Shown one piece after another: positions 26,424 through 37,316 of a stretch of 61,794 bases of DNA (its first letter is position 1; the number at the start of each line of letters is the position of its first letter). Source of the stretch: Pseudomonas lopnurensis (GTDB lineage: Bacteria > Pseudomonadota > Gammaproteobacteria > Pseudomonadales > Pseudomonadaceae). Under the pieces are notes generated by a model. The model was given only the letters and a program-made list of their open reading frames with translations. It was not told the DNA's origin and did not search any database. A program made the position numbers and the translations under genes. The DNA lies in contig NZ_JADDIX010000091.1 of NCBI RefSeq assembly GCF_015070855.1, positions 1-61,794 on the forward strand, written 5' to 3'.

Positions 26424-27674
26424 ATGCCAGCCAGCCATAGCTTAATATTTACACTAATTACGATCTCATTGCTGCTTGGGTGTGCATCAACCACAACCAA
26501 CAACAAGTCACCTAAGCCCTCACAATCTTCGGTAGAGGAACCAACTCAGCTACGAGTCGGGTTCACTCCCACCTGTCCATCCAAAGACTCCAAGAAAGAG
26601 AGTGCTGTCCTTGCAACTGTCGGCGCTACAATTGCTGCCAGCATAGGGCAAAAAGTAGCAGAGGCAACCATTGACAAAATATCGACTTATCTTTCCCAAA
26701 ATGAAGAATACATTTTAGGCGGTGACGGACGAATGGAGGCCTTTGCTGTATGGACAAAGGAGGGAGACATCAAGCCTAACCCCGAGCAACAGTGCATGAT
26801 TGTCGTTATTGGAAAATCATTTGCGCCAGCAAATCTATCCAAAGACGAATTCAAAGAGCTCACAGAAAACTTCAAAACTCCTTTTCCAAATTATAATAAC
26901 GTCGTCGTTTACAACGCCACAGGCCTCATAGGCGAACCACTTCTTTACCTTGAAGCCTTGATGGAGTTCCGCGACTCAAAAAACAGCCCGTCATTTTTTC
27001 ATTTCACCCCTCGCGCATGGCATTACCCTAACTTTATTAGCGACGACAGCTGGAGATTCAGCAAAGCCCGTGACTTTCTTCTGAAAGTTGATTTCAATAT
27101 TCCCGGACAAGCGAAGCCTTTTGCAACCCTAGAGATCAAACAGGAAGACATGGAACCAGGGGGTCTTACAAGCAGATCAGTTATTGACAAAACACAACCG
27201 TGGATTCCACTCCCAGATGTTATTGACAAGCCTGCCGCACCTGAAAAAATAAAAACAGATGAGTACGTTTACCCAGTCAATGCACGCGCCATCATAACCG
27301 AAACAAAAAAACCACACACCTTACTTAAATACCTTGGCGAAGCTACTAGCAGCCAAAAAGATGAAATCTCACAACTCGCCGCAGACGAAATCATGAGGGC
27401 AACAGATCAATCTGCAAGGCTGACAGCAAAGGAGGTTGCACTTTCCACCGCAGCTACAAAATATGACGCATACGTAACTGCATATACGGCAGCAAGTGAT
27501 GCAGTTACTGCTTATCAAGCTGCTTCTGAAAACCAAAAAGCCTTGGCGCGTACGAAAGCAGAAATTGCGATTAAGAAGCTGGCTATTGCTCGTGCCGTAG
27601 CGAAATCGGCAATCAAGGAAGCAGGTATCGGAGGTTTTGAAGACCTACCTCCCTTAGCAAGCGTGGGAAATTAA
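26424..27674 (+). CDS. Lipoprotein of unknown function paired with the protease
   Basis: A 416-residue protein with a lipoprotein signal (FTLITISLLLGC, lipobox cysteine Cys20). A serine/threonine/asparagine linker follows. The middle part (VFTPTCPSKDS-like start, then KEGDIKPNPEQQCMIVVIGKSF and SFFHFTPRAWHYPNF) matches no family I know. The C-terminal ~90 residues are an alanine-rich helix likely to coil (DAYVTAYTAASDAVTAYQAASE). It is cotranscribed with the trypsin-like protease (25-bp gap) and shares its low GC, so the two arrived together. A clear terminator hairpin follows. Confidence 0.7.
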   Translation: MPASHSLIFTLITISLLLGCASTTTNNKSPKPSQSSVEEPTQLRVGFTPTCPSKDSKKESAVLATVGATIAASIGQKVAEATIDKISTYLSQNEEYILGGDGRMEAFAVWTKEGDIKPNPEQQCMIVVIGKSFAPANLSKDEFKELTENFKTPFPNYNNVVVYNATGLIGEPLLYLEALMEFRDSKNSPSFFHFTPRAWHYPNFISDDSWRFSKARDFLLKVDFNIPGQAKPFATLEIKQEDMEPGGLTSRSVIDKTQPWIPLPDVIDKPAAPEKIKTDEYVYPVNARAIITETKKPHTLLKYLGEATSSQKDEISQLAADEIMRATDQSARLTAKEVALSTAATKYDAYVTAYTAASDAVTAYQAASENQKALARTKAEIAIKKLAIARAVAKSAIKEAGIGGFEDLPPLASVGN

Positions 27675-27684
27675 GTGAATCAAA

Positions 27685-27716
27685 CGAAGCCCCTGATTCG
27701 AGGGAGAGGGGCTTCG
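27685..27716 (+). terminator. Terminator of the protease-lipoprotein unit
   Basis: CGAAGCCCCT (27685-27694) and AGGGGCTTCG (27707-27716) form a perfect 10-bp stem with a 12-base loop, ten bases after the lipoprotein stop. A short T-containing tail follows. The next 200 bases hold nothing recognisable. Confidence 0.75.
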
Positions 27717-27930
27717 TTACCCTCCTCCTTACTTCGCAGACTACGAATAAACTCCCAGAATCCGCCATATATCCTGGCGCTCGTGGTCATTCAGAGTAAA
27801 TCTACCGACATCATGGGGAACAGCTATTTTTTCAACAGAGCCTGCCGGAAGCATCCCCTACACCAGACTACGCCACAGCAAGTTGGCTCACCTGGTATTG
27901 AAACCCACCATCTCCCCATGGAGCGTAATC

Positions 27931-28314
27931 ATGGAGATAGAGATGGATACTTCTGCGCGTACAACCGATGCCTTCGACACTGCCTCTGAGCAGTCCCTCC
28001 CCTTACCGGGCACGGAAGCCTACGAGTCGCTTCCGCAGTTCCCCAAGGGCAGCCCCCTGCCCTTCCGGCGCACAATTCGCAAGCATGAGCTTAGACAGAT
28101 CGTGCCCCTGGCTGAATCCACGATCTACGAGATGGAGCGCCGTGGCGAGTTCCCCAGGCGCTTCAACCTGACACCACGTTGCGTGGTCTGGGATCTTGCC
28201 GAAGTAGAGGCCTGGATCGAGGAGCGCAAGCAGGCGCCTCGGGTCATTATCAGCAAGCCGGATGTTTATCTAAGGAAAACCCGCCCTGTCCGGGCGGGCT
28301 CAAACCAAGCATGA
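27931..28314 (+). CDS. AlpA-family regulator, probable excision activator
   Basis: A 127-residue protein from ATG 27931 (MEIEMDTS); the frame is open 16 codons further upstream. The C-terminal half is an AlpA/MerR-like winged HTH: HELRQIVPLAESTIYEMERRGEFPRRFNLTPRCVVWDLAEVEAWIEER. AlpA proteins of P4-like elements activate the integrase gene or act as recombination directionality factors. It points toward the integrase, from which it is separated by a convergent gene pair. Confidence 0.85.
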   Translation: MEIEMDTSARTTDAFDTASEQSLPLPGTEAYESLPQFPKGSPLPFRRTIRKHELRQIVPLAESTIYEMERRGEFPRRFNLTPRCVVWDLAEVEAWIEERKQAPRVIISKPDVYLRKTRPVRAGSNQA

Positions 28315-28328
28315 AGTCGGCGCCGTCC

Positions 28329-28853
28329 TCATCCGACAAGGGCCTGCAGTTCCTTGGAGGCGGGACGCGTTAGCCGCCGTTCTTCCTTGGCTAGATTGAC
28401 CTGCAGGGCCACCTGAGCCACGTCCAAGACACCGCCAGGCAGCAGATAGCTGCCTTTGGCCTGTAGCCAGGTCAGCACGTCCGCCAGGTGCCAGATCGAT
28501 GCACTGCCCTCATGTACCGGTGTAGGGAAGCTGCTCGGATAAGCCAACATCAGCTTGCGCATGTTCTGGCGCGACACGCCGACGATCTCCGCCACATCGG
28601 TGAGTCCGACCAGGTCCGGTGCCACCTCGATCAGCCTGGCCGAAGGTACGGCACTGCGCACGTCGGCCAGTGCGCTACGCACAGCCGCCTCAGCGTTCTC
28701 TGCTTCACGGGTGAACTCCAGCGCCAGCCGCCCTGGCTGGCCAATGCCAATCAAAGCATCGTCGCAGCCGGCCTCGCCGAGGCGCTCGACCAACGCTTCC
28801 GGGTCACGGTCATCGTCGGCCAGTTGGTATTTCAGGGTGAAGATGTATTCCAT
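28329..28853 (-). CDS. HTH DNA-binding protein paired with a HicA-like gene
   Basis: A 174-residue protein from ATG 28853 (MEYIFTLKYQLADDD); the open frame continues upstream only as shadow. The N-terminal ~80 residues form a small alpha/beta region (FTLKYQL, ALIGIGQPGRLALEF). The C-terminal part has an HTH (LTDVAEIVGVSRQNMRKLMLAYP) followed by a SASIWHLADVLTWL segment typical of AlpA/MerR-like winged domains. It starts 4 bp after the stop of the HicA-like gene. Such pairs are common next to integrases of Pseudomonas islands. An antitoxin or repressor role is inferred. Confidence 0.65.
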   Translation of the reverse strand: MEYIFTLKYQLADDDRDPEALVERLGEAGCDDALIGIGQPGRLALEFTREAENAEAAVRSALADVRSAVPSARLIEVAPDLVGLTDVAEIVGVSRQNMRKLMLAYPSSFPTPVHEGSASIWHLADVLTWLQAKGSYLLPGGVLDVAQVALQVNLAKEERRLTRPASKELQALVG

Positions 28854-28857
28854 AGCG

Positions 28858-29133
28858 CTACTCCTCTGCGCCCTCAGCGGTCTGCCGCTGCTTACGGTGC
28901 GTGGTGCAGTTGTCGACGACGCGCCGAAGGGCACGCGCATGGTTGCCTGGGTTCTTCGGTGTGCTCCACACGCTGGTGATGCAGAACTCGCCGCAGCGGC
29001 ACTCTTCATCGTTGTAGGGACAGTAGATTCGTCCCCAAGCGTGGCTACCACCCAGCTCTATGCGCCAGCCCTGCTCTTCGGCATGCCTGAGTGCTTCTTC
29101 GACCTCTTTCTTCGAGTGAGAAGGACGGGTCAT
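28858..29133 (-). CDS. Small HicA-like protein, possible toxin of a pair
   Basis: A 91-residue protein. The beginning (SKKEVEEALRHAEEQGWRIELGGSHAWGRIYCP) has the helix-turn-strand pattern of HicA mRNA interferases, with GGSHAWG where HicA carries its active-site histidine (GSH). A cysteine-rich stretch (EECRCGEFC) then gives a possible metal site, and the tail is basic. It overlaps no gene but is 4 bp ahead of the HTH gene, a toxin-first order as in hicAB. The HicA assignment rests on pattern only. Confidence 0.5.
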   Translation of the reverse strand: MTRPSHSKKEVEEALRHAEEQGWRIELGGSHAWGRIYCPYNDEECRCGEFCITSVWSTPKNPGNHARALRRVVDNCTTHRKQRQTAEGAEE

Positions 29134-29193
29134 CAGTGATCTCCAGTATTCGCATGACCGGCAAGGTTGTCAACTGACAACCTTGCACTTTCC

Positions 29194-30450
29194 TTAAACC
29201 GTGGCACTCAGCACCGGCACTACGACGTTGTCCGGCAGCAGCTGGGGAACATGAGTGCGGCCATCGATCCAAGCGTCGATCATGTCCGCCCACTCCTGCA
29301 GCATGTGCCGGCGCTGCTCCGCGTACTCGGCCTTGTTGTAGACCGAGCGAGAGGAGCGACCATCCTCGTGAGCCAGGCATTTCTCGATCCAGTCGCCGTT
29401 GAAGCCCACCTCGTTGAGCAGCGTGGAACCCGTCCTGCGCAGGTCGTGGACGGTGAACGGCTCCAACGGCAGGCCTGCTTCCTTCGCACGGGAGGCGATG
29501 AGCTGGGTGATGCGGTTCAGGGTGGCGTGCGACATGGAGCGATAGATGTCATAGCGCGAGGGCAATACGTACCGGGAACCAGCCGCACAGGTGTGCAGCG
29601 CCACGAAGATGTCCAAGGCCTGGCGCGACAGGTAGACAACGTGCGGGTTACGCCCCTTCATCCGCTCCTTGGAGATCGTCCAGGTGGCGTTCTCGAAATC
29701 CACCTCGTCCCAGGTTGCCTCGATCAGCTCGCTCTTGCGTACCAAGGTCAGCAGCACCAGCCGCAAGGCCAGCTTGATCGTGGGATACGCGGCGATAGTC
29801 TCCAGTTGATGGAAGGCCAGCCGAATTTCGGTCGGGCTCAGTGCCCGGTCCTTCGGCACGAAAGTGGCGATGGAAGACGCCTTAACGTCGTCAGCCGGAT
29901 TCTCGACCTTCTCGCCATGCAGGATCGCGAACGCGTAGACCTGTTTCACGATGTCGCGAATATGGACCGCAGTTGCCGGTGCCCCTCGAGCCTTCACCTT
30001 GGCACACAGGGCTCGCAGATCGTCAGGGGTGATTTCGGTCAGCAGCCGGTTCTCGAAGACCGGCAGGATGTCGCGGTCGATGATGCTTTTGCGCATCGCG
30101 CGCGTACTGTCGGCCATGCGCGCACCGGCCAACCACTTCGTCAGCGTTTCACCGAAATTCTTGGCAGCGTTCAGGCGCCGCTTAGCGCGCTGCTTTTCCA
30201 GGGAGGGAGACTTGCCCAGGGCGACCATGCGCTTGGCATCGAGTAGTTTCTCGCGAGCCATGGCCAGGGAAATGCCAGTTGGCCCATAGCGCCCGATGGT
30301 CAGCGTTTCTCGGCGTCCATTGAGACGGTAGTCGTAGCGAAAGGTGACGGTACCGGTAGGCGATACCGTCACGTACATACCATCGCGGTCGAAAGCCTTG
30401 TACAGCTTGGACTTGGGCTTGAGATTGCGCAGTTTGGTATCAGTAAGCAT
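29194..30450 (-). CDS. P4-type tyrosine integrase of the guaA island
   Basis: A 418-residue integrase. The N-terminal DUF4102 arm-binding domain (LTDTKLRNLKPKSKLYKAFDR...GTVTFRYDYRLNGRRETLTIGRYG) is complete. Catalytic residues are visible: R238 in LTLVRKSEL, H335-x2-R338 in FTVHDLRRT, H361 in LAHED, and Tyr371 in SVYNKAEY. It integrates the island at the 3' end of guaA, 301 bp from its start codon, as shown by the direct repeat at both ends. All active residues are present, so the enzyme could still act. Confidence 0.95.
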   Translation of the reverse strand: MLTDTKLRNLKPKSKLYKAFDRDGMYVTVSPTGTVTFRYDYRLNGRRETLTIGRYGPTGISLAMAREKLLDAKRMVALGKSPSLEKQRAKRRLNAAKNFGETLTKWLAGARMADSTRAMRKSIIDRDILPVFENRLLTEITPDDLRALCAKVKARGAPATAVHIRDIVKQVYAFAILHGEKVENPADDVKASSIATFVPKDRALSPTEIRLAFHQLETIAAYPTIKLALRLVLLTLVRKSELIEATWDEVDFENATWTISKERMKGRNPHVVYLSRQALDIFVALHTCAAGSRYVLPSRYDIYRSMSHATLNRITQLIASRAKEAGLPLEPFTVHDLRRTGSTLLNEVGFNGDWIEKCLAHEDGRSSRSVYNKAEYAEQRRHMLQEWADMIDAWIDGRTHVPQLLPDNVVVPVLSATV

Positions 30451-30481
30451 CGAGGTTTTTACTCCTGTTCATGACGGCTTT

Positions 30482-30638
30482 TACCGTCAAGGGTCAGGAG
30501 ACCTGTTGATGCCGGGAAAGCCGCACGGGGCAAGCTTTCCCAAGGAGCGATTTACCGTCAAAGACCGGTTTTGACTGGATAGTAAACAGAACGGTCTCAA
30601 TCCGACCGCTGTTTACTACCGTCACCGCTACCGCCAAT
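30482..30638. other. Candidate integrase arm sites and promoter region, right end
   Basis: TACCGTCA occurs at 30482-30489, 30553-30560 and 30617-30624. The last is followed 12 bp on by TACCGCCA, matching the paired layout at 5998-6020. The region 30451-30750 separates the integrase from guaA and must also hold the integrase promoter. No gene is seen. Confidence 0.55.
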
Positions 30639-30750
30639 CCGTTCTGCTAATCAGCGATAGGCCTCGATAACCATTGCAACGAATTTTCTTTTAAATCAAC
30701 ACGTTGCAACTGTCTATCAATACATCCCAATGAGTCCAGAAGGACCCGAC

Positions 30751-30766
30751 ATCACTCCCACTCGAT
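30751..30766. repeat. attR: 3' end of guaA
   Basis: ATCACTCCCACTCGAT covers the guaA stop codon and final four residues. It is identical to 5923-5938 and marks the right junction of the island. guaA stays intact because the element carries a copy of the terminal codons. Confidence 0.9.
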
Positions 30767-32332
30767 GGTGGCCGGCGGCTTGCTCGACACATCGTAGGTG
30801 ACGCGCGAGATGCCTTCGATCTCGTTGATGATGCGGTTGGAGACCTTTTCCAGCAGCTCGTAGGGCAGGTGCGCCCAGCGCGCGGTCATGAAGTCGATGG
30901 TTTCCACCGCGCGCAGCGCGACGACCCAGGCATAGCGGCGGCCGTCACCGACCACGCCGACCGATTTCACCGGCTGGAACACCACGAAGGCCTGGCTGGT
31001 CTTGTGGTACCAGTCGAAGTTGCGCAGCTCTTCGATGAAGATGTGGTCGGCGCGGCGCAGCAGGTCGGCGTATTCCTTCTTCACCTCGCCGAGGATGCGC
31101 ACGCCCAGGCCCGGCCCCGGGAAGGGGTGGCGATAGACCATGTCGTAGGGCAGGCCCAGCTCCAGGCCGATCTTGCGCACCTCGTCCTTGAACAGTTCAC
31201 GCAGCGGCTCGACCAGCTGCAGGTTCATCTCTTCCGGCAGGCCGCCGACGTTGTGGTGCGACTTGATCACGTGGGCCTTGCCGCTCTTGGCGCCGGCCGA
31301 CTCGATCACGTCCGGGTAGATGGTGCCCTGGGCGAGGAACTTGATGTTCTCCAGCTTGCTGGCCTGGGCGTCGAACACGTCGATGAAGGTACGGCCGATG
31401 ATCTTGCGCTTCTTCTCCGGGTCGGCTTCGCCGGCCAGGTTGGCGAGGAACTGCTCCTCGGCATCGGCGCGGATCACCTTGACGCCCATGTTCTCGGCGA
31501 ACATGGCCATCACCTGGTCGCCCTCGTGCAGGCGCAGCAGGCCGTTGTCGACGAACACGCAGGTCAGTTGGTCGCCGATGGCCTTGTGCAGCAGCGCCGC
31601 GACGACCGAGGAATCCACCCCACCGGAAAGGCCGAGCAGCACGTTGGCGTTGCCGACTTGGGCGCGCACCTGGGCGATGGCGTCCTCGACGATGTTGGAC
31701 GGCGTCCACAGCGCCTCGCAGCCGCAGATATCGAGGACGAAGCGCGACAGGATGCGCCCGCCCTGGCGGGTGTGGGTCACTTCCGGGTGGAACTGCACGC
31801 CGTAGTAGCCGCGGGCGTCGTCGCCCATGGCGGCGATCGCGCAGCTCGGCGTGCTGGCGAGGATATGGAAACCGGTCGGAATCTCGGTGACCTTGTCGCC
31901 ATGGCTCATCCAGACGTCGAGGCCGAACACGCCGTCGTCATCCATGTGGTCCTCGATGCCGTCGAACAGCTTCGACTTGCCGACCAGGTCGACGCGTGCA
32001 TAGCCGAACTCACGGATATCCGAGCCCTGCACCTTGCCGCCGAGCTGCTCGGACATGGTCTGCATGCCGTAGCAGATGCCGAACAGCGGCACGCCGAGGT
32101 CGAACACCATCTTCGGCGCGCGCGGGCTGCCTTCGGCATGCACCGACTCCGGGCCGCCGGCGAGGATGATGCCGCGCGGCGCGAAGGCGCGGATGTCCTC
32201 CTCGCTCATGTCCCAGGGGTGCAGCTCGCAGTAGACACCGATCTCGCGCACGCGGCGGGCGATCAGCTGGGTGTACTGGGAGCCGAAGTCGAGGATCAGG
32301 ATGCGGTGGGCGTGGATGTCATGGGTGGCCAT
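30752..32332 (-). CDS. guaA: GMP synthase (glutamine-hydrolysing)
   Basis: A 526-residue enzyme that makes GMP from XMP, ATP and glutamine. The class I amidotransferase domain has Cys87 (GICYGMQ) and FHPEVTHT. The ATP pyrophosphatase loop is [12 protein letters not shown], and the C-terminal dimerisation domain ends in EWE. Start ATG 32332 ([19 protein letters not shown]) gives family length; the frame is open 13 codons more. It lies 117 bp downstream of guaB in the same direction. Its last codons are the island attachment site. Confidence 0.97.
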   Translation of the reverse strand: MATHDIHAHRILILDFGSQYTQLIARRVREIGVYCELHPWDMSEEDIRAFAPRGIILAGGPESVHAEGSPRAPKMVFDLGVPLFGICYGMQTMSEQLGGKVQGSDIREFGYARVDLVGKSKLFDGIEDHMDDDGVFGLDVWMSHGDKVTEIPTGFHILASTPSCAIAAMGDDARGYYGVQFHPEVTHTRQGGRILSRFVLDICGCEALWTPSNIVEDAIAQVRAQVGNANVLLGLSGGVDSSVVAALLHKAIGDQLTCVFVDNGLLRLHEGDQVMAMFAENMGVKVIRADAEEQFLANLAGEADPEKKRKIIGRTFIDVFDAQASKLENIKFLAQGTIYPDVIESAGAKSGKAHVIKSHHNVGGLPEEMNLQLVEPLRELFKDEVRKIGLELGLPYDMVYRHPFPGPGLGVRILGEVKKEYADLLRRADHIFIEELRNFDWYHKTSQAFVVFQPVKSVGVVGDGRRYAWVVALRAVETIDFMTARWAHLPYELLEKVSNRIINEIEGISRVTYDVSSKPPATIEWE

Positions 32333-32449
32333 AAGTGCCTCTGCGAGGCAGCTGCAAGCCTCAAGCTGCAAGCTGCAAGTGAAAGAGCGAGGCGGCAGCT
32401 ACAGGCTCTGGCTTGTAGCTTGCCGCTTGGAACTTGAAGCTGATGGGCT

Positions 32450-34123
<1,674 letters not shown>

Positions 34124-34666
34124 TTACTGCACCAGTCTGACGGCAAAACCCAGGCGTTCGCCGAATTGCTCGACGAACGACGGGAGCAGACCGGCTTCGG
34201 CCCAGCCATTGAAGATAAAGCCCAGGTTGGAAAAGCCACAGGGCTGCAGGAACAGGAAGCCGTTGATGTCGTCCTCGAAACCACACTCGGGGCAGGTGAA
34301 ATTGTCGGTTTCCCCCGGCCACCACTCCTCCAGGCTCTCGAACAGCGGCACGCCCACTTCCTGGCGGCACCGTGGGCAGCCTGCTTCCTCCAAAAAATCG
34401 CCGGTCGGCGTATAGATGCAGCGCCGGGTGACGACCTCGAGACCGTTGATCGGCTCGCCGAACGGCAGCAGTTCCGGGCGCAGTACGACGTTGCGTGCCC
34501 CCGGCGCGATCGCATAGGCCATGCCGCTGGCACCGCGACCGCAGGTGGTCGGCAGCGCCTCGACGATCCGACGCTCGGCGAGCCAGCGCAGGATCAACCG
34601 CGCCCTGGCCTCATGCGCGGGAAAGGTGGAAATGCGCGGCACGATGATCGCTTGGCTGTGGCTCAT
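34124..34666 (-). CDS. Zinc-ribbon protein of unknown function
   Basis: A 180-residue protein from ATG 34666 (MSHSQAIIVPRI). The first ~55 residues read like a small winged-helix region (RARLILRWLAERRIVEALPT). The middle has two CxxC pairs, CPRC and CPEC, a probable zinc ribbon. The C-terminal half is hydrophobic-aromatic (NGFLFLQPCGFSNLGFIFNGW). Orthologues are widespread in pseudomonads next to xseA but I know no function for them. It is divergent from xseA with a 124-bp gap. Confidence 0.7.
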   Translation of the reverse strand: MSHSQAIIVPRISTFPAHEARARLILRWLAERRIVEALPTTCGRGASGMAYAIAPGARNVVLRPELLPFGEPINGLEVVTRRCIYTPTGDFLEEAGCPRCRQEVGVPLFESLEEWWPGETDNFTCPECGFEDDINGFLFLQPCGFSNLGFIFNGWAEAGLLPSFVEQFGERLGFAVRLVQ

Positions 34667-34790
34667 GACGGCTCGGACGAAAGGCGAAAGGAAGCCGCGC
34701 AGCTTAATGCGCTGGCCGCGCAGGTCAATCGCGCCCGGTCGGAACCGCCAGCGGCGCTCTTCGCAGCCTTTTTCCCGTATCATCGCCGCC

Positions 34791-36167
34791 ATGCTCAAAG
34801 ATCCCTTCCAGCGCCTCAACCTCGATCGCGAGGTGCTCACCGTCAGCCAGCTCAACGGCCGCGCCCGCTTGCTGCTCGAGGACGTGTTCGCCCAGGTCTG
34901 GGTCGAAGGCGAGATATCCAATCTCGCCCGCCCGGCGTCCGGCCACGTCTACTTCACCCTCAAGGACAAGAACGCCCAGGTGCGCTGCGCGCTGTTCCGG
35001 CAGAACGCCGCGCGGGTGCGCCAGGCGTTGCGCGACGGCCTGGCGGTGCGGGTGCGCGGCAAGGTTTCGCTGTTCGAGGGCCGCGGCGATTACCAGCTCA
35101 TTCTCGATTCGCTGGAACCGGCCGGCGATGGCGCGCTGCGTCTGGCCTTCGAGGCGCTGAAGGAAAAGCTCGCCGCCGAGGGCCTGTTCGCCGCCGAACG
35201 CAAGATCGCCCTGCCCGCCCATCCGCGACGCATCGGCATCGTCAGCTCGCCGACCGGCGCGGTGATCCGCGACATCATCTCGGTCTTCCGCCGCCGCGCG
35301 CCGCAGGTCGAACTGACCCTGATCCCCACGGCCGTGCAGGGCCGCGAAGCCACCGGGCAGATCGTCCGCGCCTTGCAGTTGGCCGACGCCCAGGGCTTCG
35401 ATGCGTTGATCCTGGCCCGCGGCGGCGGCTCGCTGGAAGACCTCTGGTGCTTCAACGAGGAAGCCGTGGCCCGTGCGGTGGATGCCTGCGTGACGCCGAT
35501 CGTCAGCGCCGTGGGTCACGAGACCGACGTATCGATCGCCGACTTCGTCGCCGACGTGCGCGCGCCGACGCCCTCGGCGGCCGCCGAGCTGCTGGCGCCC
35601 AGCAGCGCCGACCTCCAGCAGCGCCTGAGCGGCCTGCAGCAACGCCTGCTGCTGCGCATGCGCGACCGCCTGCACCGCGACGCCATGCGCCTGGAGAGCC
35701 TGACCCGGCGCCTGCGCCACCCCGGCGAGCGCCTGCAGCAGCAGGCCCAGCGCATCGACGATCTCGAACAACGCCTGCTGCGCGCCGTCGATCGTCGCCT
35801 GTGCAGCGGCCAGGAGCGCCTGGCCCGGCTGGAAACGCGCCTCGCCGCGCAGCATCCGGGGCGTACGCTGAAGCTGCTGCAGCAACGCCTGGAACACCTG
35901 TCCGGCCGCCTGCCGCGCGCCATGCAGGAATCGTTGAAAGGCCGGCGCCAGCACCTGCTGGGACTTGCGCAGACGCTCAACGTGGTCAGCCCGCTGGCCA
36001 CCCTCGGCCGTGGCTACAGCATCCTGCTCGACGAACGCGGCCAGGCGATCCGCCGTGCCAGCCAGACGCATCCTGGCCAGCGCCTCACGGCCCGGCTCGG
36101 CGAAGGCGACCTGGAGGTCAGGGTGGAAGACAACCATCTCGAGCCGGTCACGCTGCCGCTGCTTTAA
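34791..36167 (+). CDS. xseA: Exodeoxyribonuclease VII large subunit
   Basis: A 458-residue subunit of the single-strand-specific exonuclease VII used in mismatch repair and recombination. The N-terminal OB fold (VWVEGEISNLARPASGHVYFTLKD) and the central nuclease domain are complete (GIVSSPTGAVIRDI, ILARGGGSLEDLWCFN, SAVGHETD). A long coiled-coil follows (about 270-400). The ATG at 34791 begins the conserved MLKDPFQRLNLDREVLTVSQLN. No xseB is adjacent, as usual in Pseudomonas. Confidence 0.96.
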   Translation: MLKDPFQRLNLDREVLTVSQLNGRARLLLEDVFAQVWVEGEISNLARPASGHVYFTLKDKNAQVRCALFRQNAARVRQALRDGLAVRVRGKVSLFEGRGDYQLILDSLEPAGDGALRLAFEALKEKLAAEGLFAAERKIALPAHPRRIGIVSSPTGAVIRDIISVFRRRAPQVELTLIPTAVQGREATGQIVRALQLADAQGFDALILARGGGSLEDLWCFNEEAVARAVDACVTPIVSAVGHETDVSIADFVADVRAPTPSAAAELLAPSSADLQQRLSGLQQRLLLRMRDRLHRDAMRLESLTRRLRHPGERLQQQAQRIDDLEQRLLRAVDRRLCSGQERLARLETRLAAQHPGRTLKLLQQRLEHLSGRLPRAMQESLKGRRQHLLGLAQTLNVVSPLATLGRGYSILLDERGQAIRRASQTHPGQRLTARLGEGDLEVRVEDNHLEPVTLPLL

Positions 36168-36473
36168 AGGCATCGCCGCGAGGGCGGGCAATCCACAGGG
36201 ATGTGGTGAATGCCGCAAGCCCGCCGGGAGCGGGCGCGGCCTCTCACAAAAGCGGCAGGTGCACGCCGAACCCTGTGGGAGGCGCACCCTCGCGGCGATG
36301 CAGAGCGTAGGGAGGGTTGTAACCCCGCCAGTCGTGCCAGACGCCAACTCCGTATCGGCGGGTTGCACCCGCCCTATGATGCTTGAAGCTTGAAGCTTGA
36401 AGCTGCGACCCCGCCCCTTTCCCTCGTCAGGCGTTTACGCGAGGATGGGCCGTCCTTCCAAGCGGAACCGCTC
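36168..36473. other. Intergenic region with short tandem repeat
   Basis: Contains three tandem copies of GCTTGAA at 36381-36401. This resembles the AGCTTGAAGCTTG-type spacer repeats seen elsewhere in pseudomonads. No gene is seen. Confidence 0.5.
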
Positions 36474-37298
36474 ATGCTACGCACCGTCACCCTGCTGCTG
36501 TCTCTCGCCTGCATCCTTCCCGTCCATGCCGAAGGCTTCATCACCCGCCTGTTGAACAAGCCGGTGCCGGGCGGGGTTGCGGTGATCGAACTCGGCAACG
36601 GCCCCACGCCGCCGCAGGTGCGCTACCAGGGCAAACCAGCGCTGGTGATCAAGGAAGACGGCAAGCGCTGGATCGCCATCGTCGGCATCCCGCTCACGGT
36701 CGGGCCCGGCGAGCAGCGGCTGGAGGTCGGCGAGCGCAGGCAGAGCTTCCATGTCCTGAGCCGCGAATACCGCGCGCAACACATCACGCTGAAGAACCAG
36801 CGCCAGGTCAATCCGAACCCGGACGACCTCAAGCGCATCGAGCGCGAACTGGACGAGCAGAGCCGTGCCTATCGCCAGTTCAGCCAGAGCCAGCCGAGCA
36901 ACCTGCTGTTCGACCGCCCGGTGGACGGCCCGCTGTCGTCGCCGTTCGGCCTGCGCCGCTTCTTCAACGGCGAAGAGCGCAACCCGCATTCGGGACTGGA
37001 CTTCGCCGCCAAGGCCGGCACGCCGATCAAGGCGCCGGCCGCCGGCACGGTGATCCTCACCGGCGATTACTTCTTCAATGGCAGGACGGTGTTCCTCGAC
37101 CATGGCCAGGGGCTGATCAGCATGTTCTGCCACCTGTCCGAGATCGACGTGAACGTCGGCGATCGGCTCGGCCGCGGCGAAGCACTCGGCAAGGTCGGCG
37201 CCACCGGCCGCGCCACCGGGCCGCACCTGCACTGGAATGTCAGCCTCAACGACGTGCGCGTCGACCCTTCGATCTTCATCGGCGCGTTCAAGCCCTGA
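36474..37298 (+). CDS. M23-family metallopeptidase, periplasmic
   Basis: A 274-residue exported LytM/M23 peptidase. A signal peptide (MLRTVTLLLSLACILPVHA) precedes an ~110-residue beta-rich N-domain (PGGVAVIELG...LTVGPGEQRLEV). The catalytic domain has HSGLDFA (zinc His and Asp) and HLHW near the C-terminus (GPHLHWN), with a third His in FCHLSEIDV. The family cuts peptidoglycan cross-links; the Pseudomonas relatives next to xseA are annotated as cell-wall endopeptidases. The start ATG 36474 gives a clean signal peptide. It is followed by an isochorismatase-like gene after 18 bp. Confidence 0.88.
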   Translation: MLRTVTLLLSLACILPVHAEGFITRLLNKPVPGGVAVIELGNGPTPPQVRYQGKPALVIKEDGKRWIAIVGIPLTVGPGEQRLEVGERRQSFHVLSREYRAQHITLKNQRQVNPNPDDLKRIERELDEQSRAYRQFSQSQPSNLLFDRPVDGPLSSPFGLRRFFNGEERNPHSGLDFAAKAGTPIKAPAAGTVILTGDYFFNGRTVFLDHGQGLISMFCHLSEIDVNVGDRLGRGEALGKVGATGRATGPHLHWNVSLNDVRVDPSIFIGAFKP

Positions 37299-37316
37299 AA
37301 CCACAAGGAGAAAAAC

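Noticed and set aside
27829-27841. TTTTTCAACAG resembling the MITE ends
   Set aside because: Only 11 bases match and there is no second end nearby.
30869-32437. Long plus-strand frame antisense to guaA
   Set aside because: Shadow of guaA, rich in His/Ala/Gln as expected from reversed GC-rich codons.
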